Shown here one piece after another: positions 21,771 through 31,503 of a DNA stretch of 49,367 bases. How positions within the stretch are numbered: the first letter of the stretch is position 1; each line of letters opens with the position of its first letter. Where the stretch lies: assembly GCA_036940085.1 (NCBI GenBank), contig JALLBK010000280.1, positions 1 through 49,367 on the forward strand, given 5' to 3'. The position numbers and the translations under genes are program-made. The DNA is from Discostella pseudostelligera. Lineage: Eukaryota > Bacillariophyta > Thalassiosirophyceae > Thalassiosirales > Thalassiosiraceae. The notes under the pieces are model-generated. The model was not told the origin of the DNA. It made no database searches and saw nothing but the letters and a program-made list of their open reading frames with translations.

Positions 21771-24311
21771 TTACTGCTCCGCACTCTCCGGACTAGGCTC
21801 CCTCCTCTCAAAAGCAAACAAATCCTTCGTGTCGCGCTTTTTATTGTTCCCCTTCACCACCACCTTCATGGGTGCCTCGACGCCCTGTTTCTCAAGCTGC
21901 ACGGCCATGAAATTCTCCGCCTCATTGAAAGGACTGTACTGCTCAAATGACCCATTTGCATTAGCATGCAAATATAGCACCGGCTTGTTAATGTTCTTGA
22001 TTTCTTCCATAATGGGCCAGAAGTACTCGCCCTGCCGATCGCTTGGGGGGGCATGTCCAAAGATCACCAAGGCATGATACTCATCCTTGTTGAAATGCGA
22101 AAGCTGCTCCTTTGTCCAAATAACATTCTGTTCCAATCGAGTCGTTACCTCATTCGGCGCCGTCAAATAATCCACAATGCTCACACTAATAAACAACACA
22201 CCCTTGTGCAAAAAGGCGAAATTACCCACGACATTCTCGCTATACTCGACATTCAACGGATGTTCCCAATTCCTCTCCAACTTGCCAAGATATATTTCCC
22301 ACCAACTCAATGACTGCTGGGCTGTATCCTCATCACCACAGGCTGCCCAATCCAAATCTCCTGGTATCACCAACATTGGCACACGACTTTTCTTCAATAC
22401 AGCCGCGGCACGTTCAAATCCATACTCTTGACACATTGATTCCGCATCCCCATTGGCATTTCCCAAATGAATTACAAAATCAGCCTCATCGGGAGACAAA
22501 GTCTCCAATTCACGTGTTACCCATTGCAAATTCGACAAATCATACGGTTCATCGGCCAAGACATAAAAATTCACATTCTTGGCCTGTTGTGCCTTCATTG
22601 CCTTATTTCCCACATGCGCTGTCACACCCACGGCAATACCAAGTAAGAATAAAAAGGCCAATGTATATCGAATACGCTTTCGGCGTTGCATAGCCTTCTC
22701 TCGTCTTACTAACGATTGCGTAGTCCCATCATAATTCAATTCAAGATCATCACTCCACAATGTACCCTTGAACCAAAGCCAAATATTGCTTCCCAAACCA
22801 ACCCCCGTCGATGAAGAGTGTGAGTAATCATTGTATTCCTCATGACTCCCATCCATGGCATACCCGCTCGCTCGGTAGAGACCACGTGCACTCTTGGTTT
22901 TTTCACGTGAGGAATGTAACATGTCCATTTTCGCTAGCATGTGTTTGGAGTCAAGCCCGCCGGTGATGGCCATTAATTGTCGTTCGACGGAGTAGCGACT
23001 GGACCATAAGGAGGGTGTATCATCGTTGGGTGAGAGTGGAGCGCCATTGTTCGAGTTGGTGCGCTTGTGTCGAGCGATGTCATCTTCGTCGTAACTGTCT
23101 ATGGCAAAGGAACCATCAAATTTGGAACCACGTTCGTTCTTAAATTGATCCAACCCCTTAATGCTAGACACTACCTTGACCTTGGGTGAGGTAATAATTC
23201 CATCGGTTGTATCATCATTCAATTCACGCATGGCAAGTCCACCGCCCTTGGTACGGAACAATCCAGTGGTGATATTGCTAGTTGAATCTCTGTTTGGTGA
23301 AGAGGGAGAAGCACCAGATGGTGAATGAAGTGGCGAGCTTTGGAGACAATTATCCGCAATTTGTAGCATTTTTAATGCCTNTCCTCCTAGGATGGAGGTG
23401 GCTGGTAATGAATTTCCATTGCTCTCCAATCGATTTAGCACCTCATTGTTGTTGTGCCCATAACCACTTCCTACCGCTCCACTTATAATGGGCATCATAT
23501 TGATAGTTTTGTTATTGTCCTCGTCATCGCTCACTTCATCCTCTTCATCATCATCATTTTCTGCCCGTTGAATTTCCGCAATGCGTGTGGCCATATCCAC
23601 CACAGCATTCGATGTGGCTTTGCGTGATTCTTCGGCCAAGTCGTCAGTTTCATATTGTGCCCATCGATTTTTGGACGGGGTGCGTACTACCTCTACACCA
23701 CCACCACCACCACCACCACTGCCACTGCCACTGCCACTGTTGCGAGAGTTGTGGTTACCGCTACCAACACTACCGGCAGATTCATTCGAGTAGGTGCGTT
23801 CAATGTCATACATGGCCGAAGTGTTATTAGTAGAAGTAGTAGTGTTGGTGCGCCATGGCCGTTCGGAGCCACTGGAGAGCTGTCGTGACATTGCGTAGGT
23901 GTTGCCAATGCCATTGCTAGTGCTGCTATTGGTATTGCTAGCGGTAGTGCTAGTCGAAGAAGAACGCTTGGCCGCACTCCGCAACGCCGCTCGGCTACTC
24001 AATCCACCCAAATCAGTATCCTCGTCTAAATCATCGTGACTGTTTCGTCCATTGATCCCCCCCTTGGACTTCTTGCCATAGTCATTGGCATTGCTAGTGG
24101 AGGCGGAAGAAGTGGATGTGAATGCCGCGGCGGGAGGGGCCGAGAAGCGATTGCGTGCCGAGACACGTGCTGCTGTGCTGGACGACGAGGGCAGTTCGTG
24201 ATCATCGGAGGTGTTGTTGCGAGAGTTCATGGTGGTGGTGATGATGTCGGTATTGCTAATAAGATGGCGATGTTTGCCTGCGTAGGTGATGATGATGTCG
24301 TCGCTATTCAA
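21771..24311 (-). CDS. Single-pass membrane protein with a degenerate calcineurin-like phosphoesterase domain
   Basis: Single exon, up to 846 aa; an internal start at 24230 (MNSRNNTSDDHELP) is equally likely. Residues 1-530 are disordered, rich in Ser, Asn and Gly, with acidic runs and a Gly/Ser tract encoded by a CCA/CCACTG repeat at about 23694-23735. One membrane segment (RYTLAFLFLLGIAVGVTAHV) near residue 570 puts the C-terminal 270 residues in a lumen or outside. That part has the layout of a metallophosphoesterase, but its metal motifs are altered: FYVLADEPYD for D-x-H, HLGNANGDA for GD, PGDLDW for GNHD/E and FGHAPPS for GHxH. LHANANGSFEQY closes the fold. Catalysis is doubtful. Base 23381 is an N (residue 311). 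Confidence 0.65.
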   Translation of the reverse strand: MNSDDIIITYAGKHRHLISNTDIITTTMNSRNNTSDDHELPSSSSTAARVSARNRFSAPPAAAFTSTSSASTSNANDYGKKSKGGINGRNSHDDLDEDTDLGGLSSRAALRSAAKRSSSTSTTASNTNSSTSNGIGNTYAMSRQLSSGSERPWRTNTTTSTNNTSAMYDIERTYSNESAGSVGSGNHNSRNSGSGSGSGGGGGGGVEVVRTPSKNRWAQYETDDLAEESRKATSNAVVDMATRIAEIQRAENDDDEEDEVSDDEDNNKTINMMPIISGAVGSGYGHNNNEVLNRLESNGNSLPATSILGGXALKMLQIADNCLQSSPLHSPSGASPSSPNRDSTSNITTGLFRTKGGGLAMRELNDDTTDGIITSPKVKVVSSIKGLDQFKNERGSKFDGSFAIDSYDEDDIARHKRTNSNNGAPLSPNDDTPSLWSSRYSVERQLMAITGGLDSKHMLAKMDMLHSSREKTKSARGLYRASGYAMDGSHEEYNDYSHSSSTGVGLGSNIWLWFKGTLWSDDLELNYDGTTQSLVRREKAMQRRKRIRYTLAFLFLLGIAVGVTAHVGNKAMKAQQAKNVNFYVLADEPYDLSNLQWVTRELETLSPDEADFVIHLGNANGDAESMCQEYGFERAAAVLKKSRVPMLVIPGDLDWAACGDEDTAQQSLSWWEIYLGKLERNWEHPLNVEYSENVVGNFAFLHKGVLFISVSIVDYLTAPNEVTTRLEQNVIWTKEQLSHFNKDEYHALVIFGHAPPSDRQGEYFWPIMEEIKNINKPVLYLHANANGSFEQYSPFNEAENFMAVQLEKQGVEAPMKVVVKGNNKKRDTKDLFAFERREPSPESAEQ

Positions 24312-25000
24312 TCAACTGCATTTGTGCTACAATAATATCTACTATTAAGGGAAAATGTTCCTCTGTTTCAATGACGACCATGAATTTTCAACCGAACTCC
24401 TCTCACTCTCTCCGTTCGTCGTCGTAACGAAAGAGCGGTTGGAATGTTGGACAGAAGAGTGATCTTGTCATCTTGTCCGTGGGAGAACAGCCTTCTCAAA
24501 ATTTTGGGAGACGAGAAGTCTTGTTGTGCAAGTGGATTCATTGGCGATAATTTCCTTGGTGCCTATGTATGAAACATCGCTCATTGGATTGCTTTGGTTT
24601 GGCTTCTGAGAAAGGCCCAACTGAACGGAGATGATCGGACATTCTCAAAAAGATCCAATTTATGGCGGGACACATAAAGACTCGACTTCGAGTGCACGTT
24701 GAAATGGCGGGAAGATACATTGTTTTTCTCGCATTTGAATGGATAAGTAGGTAGTACAGGTTCCTACTGTAGCTTTCTAAATAATTTCGAAATTTAATTT
24801 CAAATTCTGCGTTATGTAGCAACGAGACGGATTTCGTGCGTAGATTGTGTACTGTTCCGACATGTGTGTAGACACCCTTCGAGCGCTCATCACGAGCTAT
24901 CTAGCATGGGCATTGTTGGCATTTTTTGGCATTGGACATGGACCATGAATGACTACTACGGATACTCCTAGCGCGACACCCCTCCATCATCACTATCACC
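24312..25000. promoter_or_regulatory. Divergent promoter upstream of Psf2 with E2F-like sites
   Basis: TATGGCGGGA at 24661-24670 is followed after eight bases by GACTCGACTT (24679-24688), then GTGCACGTTG, then AAATGGCGGGAAG at about 24702-24714. This is the same order as in the 4770-4935 modules. An AT-rich element, AAATTTAATTTCAAATTC at 24790-24807, followed by TTATGT, recurs at 29357-29374. Two TGGCGGGA sites before a GINS gene fit the known control of replication genes by E2F. Confidence 0.6.
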
Positions 25001-26035
25001 ATGACAACTCCCATCGGCAGCAGCAGTGGCAGCGCGCCCTCCGCCTCCTCCTCTTCCAATTCATCCTCCTCCACCATCTCTTTCTTTGGCAACACCCCAC
25101 TCTCCATCTCACGCTCTCTCGCCGCCTCGACCTTTTTAGCCGGCGATGAAACCATCACCATCATCCCATCATTTCATCTACCCCAACCACTCGAACTATT
25201 ATCAGGAACCATTGGTCCCTTCCGTGCGGGCATGGATGCCATTGTACCATTATGGCTAGGCACCATGCTACGACGACGTAAATTGGCCAAATTGGTACCA
25301 CCTACGTGGATGGATATGGATATCCTCAAGGAGGTATTACGATTTGAACGTGATATCAATGAGGCTAGTTTTAGTCCTCAATTACCATTCCGACATGCGG
25401 AAATTGCACGTGCGATACTCTCGGCATGTCGTGCCGGTAGTGGCACCGGCTCCTCTGGCGCTGGCGATGCTGGGTCCGAATCTGAAATTCGCAATGCCGA
25501 TCAAATTAAATTGTTGTTGGAAGATATTGCCGCAGTTCGGATGGATAAAATTCGTAGAAACATCCATCAATTGAGTTCTTCCACATTGCGGAATCGCACT
25601 ACTATGAATGAAAGTATTATCGATGTGACCAATATAGGATCATTGGAAATGCATTCGATTAAAGCATTTGTGTTGGAATCGTTTCGGTTGCAGAGAGAAT
25701 TGTCGGGGAGGGGATCTAGTTATTCGCAGGATGTGGAAATGGATACTAGTAGTAATCCATCGTCTGGTGGTGGAGGTGGTGGTGGAAGTGGAAGGAGGAG
25801 GAGTAGTGGAGGAGGAGGAGGTGGAATGGCAACCAACGTCAGTCGGAGTAGATTGCAAGAGCAGTCGAGGCTGGTTCGTGACAGTGTCAATGCTGTGCCG
25901 AGGGAAGAGAACGAGGAGGAATTACTGGAGCCACGGCCGTTGGAAGAGGAATTACTGGAGCCACGACCGTTGGAGGAGGATATGGAAGGGGGTGATGAGA
26001 GTGAGGGTCGTTCCAGATTACGACGTCATCGGTAG
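25001..26035 (+). CDS. PSF2: GINS complex subunit Psf2
   Basis: Single exon, 344 aa, starting MTTPIGSSSGSAPSAS. The conserved part, about residues 45-225, is clearly Psf2: FLAGDETITIIPSFHLPQPL, then GTIGPFRAGMDAIVPLWLGT, then LVPPTWMDMDILKEVLRFER, and an alpha-helical second half (ADQIKLLLEDIAAVRMDKIR and SIKAFVLESFRLQRELS). GINS links Mcm2-7 and Cdc45 in the replicative helicase. Human and yeast Psf2 are about 185-213 aa; this one has a 35-residue Ser-rich N-terminus and a tail of over 110 residues with Gly runs, ending in two copies of the decapeptide EELLEPRPLE (30-bp DNA repeat, 25916-25975). The E2F-like sites upstream fit an S-phase gene. Confidence 0.9.
   Translation: MTTPIGSSSGSAPSASSSSNSSSSTISFFGNTPLSISRSLAASTFLAGDETITIIPSFHLPQPLELLSGTIGPFRAGMDAIVPLWLGTMLRRRKLAKLVPPTWMDMDILKEVLRFERDINEASFSPQLPFRHAEIARAILSACRAGSGTGSSGAGDAGSESEIRNADQIKLLLEDIAAVRMDKIRRNIHQLSSSTLRNRTTMNESIIDVTNIGSLEMHSIKAFVLESFRLQRELSGRGSSYSQDVEMDTSSNPSSGGGGGGGSGRRRSSGGGGGGMATNVSRSRLQEQSRLVRDSVNAVPREENEEELLEPRPLEEELLEPRPLEEDMEGGDESEGRSRLRRHR
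25916..25975 (+). repeat. Two 30-bp in-frame direct repeats in the Psf2 tail
   Basis: The two units differ at two positions and encode EELLEPRPLE twice in a row. They extend the acidic, Pro-containing tail of the protein. Confidence 0.85.
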
Positions 26036-26286
26036 GAGTAATGTGGAGGAGAGAGGGCGGGGGATTGGAAGCTGAGCACGTCGCCATTTGTTGCATATTT
26101 ACTACGAATCGAACATTATCGTAACATACTTTTACGAGAGTGCTTTCCAATCGAACGATGTGTGCACTATAATAGACATTATTTACTCCTATGATATTCA
26201 ACTGTACATTGTTACAACATTGACGAACGAGCTACCCTTCTCCAACATTTTATACATGGTCGCGTTCGAATAGCTCAAGAGGAACT

Positions 26287-27531
26287 TCATTCCTCATCAG
26301 ATACAGTGCGCAGTATGCTTGTTCCATTCTGAAGATAGGTAGTATCATGCGACATTGAACGTGGTTGCTCCCAATCGATCAAAACTTTGGCATTTCTCCT
26401 CTCGCCTCCGCAGTGAAGAACCACCCCCTTGTTGACGATTCTCGATCGCTTCACCTCGGTAACAAAGTCAGCCCTTCCCATTAGCTCGGCACCCAATCGT
26501 CGTTTGTAGTCCATCTCCATTCCGAGATCCCAGTACTCAAATCCGCATTTGGTGAGGAGTTTCCCTAGTGCCACTGATCGATTACAAACAAGTGAGGTGG
26601 GTGTGAGACTCTTCTCTGCACGAGACCATGACCACATTGTCTGCAAGACATCTCACTCACCGAGCTGGACGGATCCCGCCGCATCTTCATCCGAAAAGCC
26701 AGTCAAACTAGAATATATCGCCCCGACACTATATCCAAGTTCTCCTCCGACCAGCTTACCGGTGTTAGCATTCCACACTTCGACAGAATACAACCGGACT
26801 GGAGTCACATCTTGGACTTGTAAAGAATCGTTCTCCATTATCATGGCACTTCCCCCTTCGATGACATCCTTGGTTCTCAAATGAATTTCGCGAAAGGCGG
26901 CGACGATGGGTGGAAATAACCAACTTATCCCGCTGCAAAACAGTCAATGAGAATTGACGTTAGAAACCGAAGCAATCAAAGAAAAACACTTCAATGGAAC
27001 TCACTGCTGTCGATGACATCCGGCCACAACTTCATCAAAGCATTCGTTCACACTTATCAAGAACGCCTTTGACTTCCTCCGTTGGGTCCTCGAAATATGC
27101 AATTTCGATTGTGGATTTAGCTGAATGACGCATCGTTGAACGTGTAGCTTGGGACGAAGATATCGCTTTGATGCAATGGGGAGGAACCCCTCGGCCATTA
27201 ACTGCACAATCAATTGTGTCTCGAATGATCGGGAGATGTAAAAATCGTCGTGGTAGTGTCGGACGATTTGGAATAGGTACGTTGGGAGAAGATCTGCGGC
27301 GGCGGAAGCGGTAGACTCGAATTCATTGAAAGTACGATCACTGATACTATTATCTTGGCCTGGAAGTGAAACGCTGGCATCTGCGTGTGAATGAGTACCC
27401 TTGCTATTCCTCTTCGCAATTTTCCGCTCGATTTTGTCATTGATGATGAAGTCGGTGCTGCTTCTCCAAGCGGCGAAGGCATCGTCGTTTAAATCTAAAC
27501 CACGGACAAGGTTGACAATATCGCTCGTCAT
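26287..27531 (-). CDS. Leucyl/phenylalanyl-tRNA-protein transferase-like protein, copy A
   Basis: Three exons, 27531-27005, 26932-26661 and 26573-26287, give 361 aa; the joins restore [13 protein letters not shown] and GSVQL-VALGKLL. The N-terminal 75 residues are specific to this copy. Then [20 protein letters not shown] leads into [15 protein letters not shown], matching the Aat N-terminal lobe. The GNAT-like lobe has [32 protein letters not shown] and [20 protein letters not shown], then [20 protein letters not shown]. Aat enzymes attach Leu or Phe from aminoacyl-tRNA to N-terminal Arg/Lys and so mark proteins for degradation. By alignment with E. coli Aat from memory, the GESMFS glutamate and the IDCQ glutamine are replaced (SSLTGFS, WDLG). 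The paralogue lies 0.3 kb upstream. Confidence 0.75.
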
Positions 27532-27849
27532 TTCCTTATCGTTACGACAACTCTGATTGATGGATGATGCGGAAGTAACTCAATTTCGAAGGGCTGCCTC
27601 TTACTCCGGTCGATGCTCCATGGATTGTGGGTGCTGTAGGATGATTCCTCGTCTTTTGAAGTGATGGTGCAGCCAGCCACGCGACTCACGGAAAAAACGA
27701 AGATTTCGGGGTCAAGTTGGTGACGTCATCCTACGTCATCATTGGAACATCATCACTCAGCGCAATATCGACGATGGTAGTGTCCAAACCACTAATCGAC
27801 TCGGTAGAAGTGACTTGGATTGGCAACATTGTTGATTCATAAATACCAC
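27532..27849. other. Spacer between the two L/F-transferase paralogues
   Basis: A TGACGTCA palindrome at 27721-27728, followed by TACGTCAT at about 27732, may be a bZIP (CRE-like) site serving copy A. The stretch also holds the 3' end of copy B. Nothing else was recognised. Confidence 0.4.
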
Positions 27850-29041
27850 CTAACACTTCTTTTCATCATCGTGAGGTCGTTTTCGATTAGACTCGGAATT
27901 GCGCACTTCGTTTGCGGTTCCATTCTGTAATCTATCCCCATTCAGGGTAGTACTGCTTCTACTTTGCATTGGTTCATTTCCTATCGAAAACGATTGTTCC
28001 CAATCTATTAACTCTTTTGCGTTTCGCATTTCGCCTCCGTAGTGAAGCTCAATCTCTCTACGCTCTATCCTCGATCGCTTAACCTCAGTTACAAAGTCGG
28101 CCCTACCCATCACCTCGGCCCCCAATCGTCGCTTGTACTCTAACTCCATACCGAGATCCCAATACTCAAAGCCACATTTGATGAGCAGCTTCCCTAATGC
28201 AACTGCCCGTTTCAAAAACGAGAGGCAGGCGTTAGAGTGAGAGGTATGCTCACGGAACAATGCAAACATAATCGACAAGATGTCGCACTCACCGAGCTGG
28301 ACAGATCCAGCCGCATCCTCATCCGAAAAGCCAGTTAAGCTAGAATATATCGCACCAACACTATATCCCAACTCTCCTCCGACAAGCTTCCCAGTAGTAG
28401 CATTCCACACTTCGACAGAATATAATCGGACAATAGTAATATCGTGTGCTCGGGGAGGGTTCTCGTTCGTCATTATCATAGCACGCATTCCCCTAGTATT
28501 TGAGCTCATATCTTTGGTTTTGTTGTTTATTTCGCGAAAGGCGGCGACGATGGGTGGGTATAACCAATTTGTCCCACTGATAATTCCAAGGATACGAATT
28601 ATAAATTGAGTCGAAATATAATATTTTGAATGAACGATAAAATTAATCAATCAATTATGGAACTCACTGTTGTCGATGACATCCGGCCACGACTTCATCG
28701 AAGCATTCATTTACACTTATCAAGAATGACTTAGACTTCTTCCGTGTTGATTTGGAAATATGCAGTTTCGATTGTGGCTGCAACTGTAAGACTGATCGTT
28801 CAACATGTAATTTCGGCAAAAGATATCCCTTGGCGGCAATGGGAAGGAACCCCTCGGCCATTAACTGCACAATTAATTGTGTCTCGAATGATCGGGAAAT
28901 GTAAAAGTCGTCGTGGTAGTGTCGGACGAGTTGGGATAAATACCTCGGGAGGTAGGCGGCGGTGGTGATCGGGGCGGCGTTGGCATTGGGACCACCATTG
29001 TTATTGCTGCCTCTGCTGGTATTGTTGTGGTGGTCATTCAT
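27850..29041 (-). CDS. Leucyl/phenylalanyl-tRNA-protein transferase-like protein, copy B
   Basis: Three exons, 29041-28668, 28576-28293 and 28202-27850, give 336 aa (an ATG at 29077 is also in frame). Intron positions and phases are the same as in copy A, which shows tandem duplication. The region from [20 protein letters not shown] onward is about 80% identical to copy A by eye, including CHRQ-HG and [20 protein letters not shown]. The Asn/Gly-rich first 30 residues ([17 protein letters not shown]) and the C-terminal tail differ. The same two expected catalytic positions are replaced, with WDLG where E. coli has IDCQ, so both copies share the change and it predates the duplication. Function may be aminoacyl transfer with other chemistry, or something else. 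Confidence 0.75.
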
Positions 29042-29646
29042 CGTGATTGTATGATATATTATGTTGCGAATGCACATGCTACTAGATTGTCGTTGACCAT
29101 CATTTCAAGTGAGGTTGTTTACCATCGTATTGGTGTGGTCCGGCACGGCATTTCTCCAATTGCATCGGCCTGCATCGGCAATCGGCATTGAATTGATCAT
29201 GATCTTGTGAGTGAGAGTGAGAGCTTCTGTGAAATAAAGTGTGTGACAGTATCCACGTGGAGGCCAATGTTTGGATGTGCGTCTTGCGTCGTCGTCATAC
29301 TGGGGCGCGCCATTTGGTAAAAATGGCGGGAATACATAGATCTGGAATTTAATTTTAAATTTAATTTCAAATTCCCCCTTATGTTCTTACGTTGGATTCT
29401 GTATGTATAAAAGTGTAGTGCTGACTCGTCCAAAGCAAAATCAACCCGATGCGAATACTGAATTAATCCAAAAAGCCAAAGTGCTGTGTCTGTGTCTGTG
29501 TGTCCATGATGATGTGAAGTCCGCGTTTCATGCCGCCGGCACCCGGCACAAATCCAAGCATTCCGACGCAATAGTAGTAGTACTAGTAGTGGTAGAGCAG
29601 CAAGCAATCATCGTCAAAAGATCATCATCCCATCACCAATAATATC
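29042..29646. promoter_or_regulatory. Divergent promoter of L/F-transferase copy B and NAPRT
   Basis: GGGCGCGCCATTTGGT from about 29303 and AAATGGCGGGAATAC at 29321 are E2F-like. GGGCGCGCCATTT is shared exactly with about 12934. The AT-rich element AAATTTAATTTCAAATTC (29357-29374), followed by TTATGT, matches 24790-24807. Confidence 0.5.
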
Positions 29647-31503
29647 ATGAGTTCTACCGTTCCATCATTCTTCCCCGCACCCACCAACAATCTCGTTAGT
29701 CCTCTTCTAACGGACCTGTATCAAATCACCATGGCCTACGCCTACTGGAAGACAAATCAGCACCGTCGCATCGCCCACTTTGAACTCTTCTTTCGTAAAA
29801 ATCCCTTCGGTGGGTCGTACACTCTCTTTGCTGGTTTGGATGAAGTACTCAAATATCTAGCCAATTTTCGATTTAGTGATTCGGATATCTATTATCTTCG
29901 GAATACGCCACAGTTGTCCCATTGCGAAGATGCCTTTTTTGACGACTATTTGTCCAATTTGGATTGCTCTGAAGTGATTGTGCACTCATTAAAAGAAGGT
30001 TCGATGGCCTTCCCACGTGTACCGCTCATTACCATCACCGCGCCTTTGGGAATTGGCAATCTCATAGAAACGACATTGTTAACATTGGTCAATTATCCCA
30101 GCCTTGTGGCAACGAATGCTTGTCGAATGGTCGTGGCAGCTAGAGGACAGTTCTGGGAGGAGACGGCAGGTGCCAATCCACCCAGAGCGTATTCTCCTCC
30201 TAGTAAACTGAATAGGGGCGGTGGTGGAGGGATAGGTGGCAGGGGAGGTGGTACTAGTAGTGGTGGTGTACTAGGTGATAGTCTCTATTTTAGCAAAACA
30301 CCACGCAAGAGCATCCAACTTGCCGAGGGTGGTCCACTCGACTTCTCTCGAAAGAAACCCAGATGCGTCGAATTCGGATTACGACGAGCCCAAGGTCCCG
30401 ATGGTGGCTTTTCGGCATCGAAATATAGTCATATTGGTGGGTTTCATGCCACGTCGAACTTGTTGGCGGGGAAGATATTGAATTTGCCAATTGCTGGGAC
30501 ACATGCTCATTCGTTCGTTCAGAGCTTTACATCGTTGGATTCGGTGGAGGGTGCTTCGGTGAAGCGAAGAAAGGGTGGGAGTGACGATATGGTGGAACTT
30601 CTACCATTGGCACTGCAATATCGAGAAGAGACCGGGTGGACTGATACCAACGAAGGAGAACTTGCCGCATTTATCGGGTACGCTTCCAGTTTTCCGGATG
30701 GATTCCTCTGTCTGATTGATACCTATGATACACTCCAGAGCGGACTACGAAACTTCATTATCGTGTCATTGGTATTGGATGATTTAGGCTACACGCCACG
30801 CGGCATCCGGTTGGACTCGGGTGATTTATCCTACCTGTCGCTAGAGTGTGAATTTGTATTCCATCAAATGGCTGATCGATTCGATCGTTCATTCTTTTTT
30901 GATCTGGATATTGTTGCATCGAATGATATCAATGAGAGCATTTTGCACTCATTGAATAAACAGGGTCATGCAATTACAATGTTTGGTATTGGAACGAATC
31001 TTGTTACGTGTGAGTCGCAACCAGCACTGGGGTGTGTCTATAAACTAGTCGAGGTGGATGGGAAGCCACGCATCAAATTGTCCAATGATATGGAGAAGGT
31101 CCTTATACCTGGAAGGAAGGTAGCCTATCGGCTTTTTGGAGAGGCGGGATGGCCACTGCTTGATTTGTTAGTGGGTGTCAACGAAGCCGATCAGCCATCC
31201 GTGGGAGAACGAACACTTTGCGTCCACCCGTTCATGGAACAAAAGAGGGTGGCTGTGGTACCCACACGAGTAGTGAAATTGCATCGATTGGTCTTTGATG
31301 GAAAGAATGGAGGAGTTGTTCTTGATAAGGTATCGTCCCTAGATGATACACGGCAATTTGTGAAAGATCAGATCAATCATACCCGACCGGATATGCTTCG
31401 ATATGTCAATCCGGGAGAATACAAAGTGTCAGTGTCGGAACAGACATTTCGTTTCCTCCACAATCTTTGGCAGTCGGAAACTCCCGTTAGAGAATTGCGC
31501 TAA
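29647..31503 (+). CDS. NAPRT: Nicotinate phosphoribosyltransferase
   Basis: Single exon, 618 aa. It makes nicotinate mononucleotide from nicotinate and PRPP in the Preiss-Handler route to NAD. Family motifs in order: PLLTDLYQITMAYAYWKTNQ near residue 20, FELFFRKNPFGGSYTLFAGL, then VPLITITAPLGIGNLIETTL. VEFGLRRAQGPDGG near residue 240 is the phosphoribosyl-binding start, followed by GTHAHSFVQSF, IRLDSGDLSYLS, IVASNDINE and FGIGTNLVTC. Human NAPRT is about 540 aa; the extra length is two disordered inserts, a Gly/Arg-rich one around residues 185-215 (LNRGGGGGIGGRGGGTSSGG) and a basic one after VEGAS. No targeting sequence, so probably cytosolic. Confidence 0.93.
   Translation: MSSTVPSFFPAPTNNLVSPLLTDLYQITMAYAYWKTNQHRRIAHFELFFRKNPFGGSYTLFAGLDEVLKYLANFRFSDSDIYYLRNTPQLSHCEDAFFDDYLSNLDCSEVIVHSLKEGSMAFPRVPLITITAPLGIGNLIETTLLTLVNYPSLVATNACRMVVAARGQFWEETAGANPPRAYSPPSKLNRGGGGGIGGRGGGTSSGGVLGDSLYFSKTPRKSIQLAEGGPLDFSRKKPRCVEFGLRRAQGPDGGFSASKYSHIGGFHATSNLLAGKILNLPIAGTHAHSFVQSFTSLDSVEGASVKRRKGGSDDMVELLPLALQYREETGWTDTNEGELAAFIGYASSFPDGFLCLIDTYDTLQSGLRNFIIVSLVLDDLGYTPRGIRLDSGDLSYLSLECEFVFHQMADRFDRSFFFDLDIVASNDINESILHSLNKQGHAITMFGIGTNLVTCESQPALGCVYKLVEVDGKPRIKLSNDMEKVLIPGRKVAYRLFGEAGWPLLDLLVGVNEADQPSVGERTLCVHPFMEQKRVAVVPTRVVKLHRLVFDGKNGGVVLDKVSSLDDTRQFVKDQINHTRPDMLRYVNPGEYKVSVSEQTFRFLHNLWQSETPVRELR

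Noticed and set aside
26287..29041. Bacterial contamination or recent horizontal transfer of the Aat-like genes
   Set aside because: Both copies have two spliceosomal introns at the same places and base use like their neighbours, so they are resident nuclear genes.
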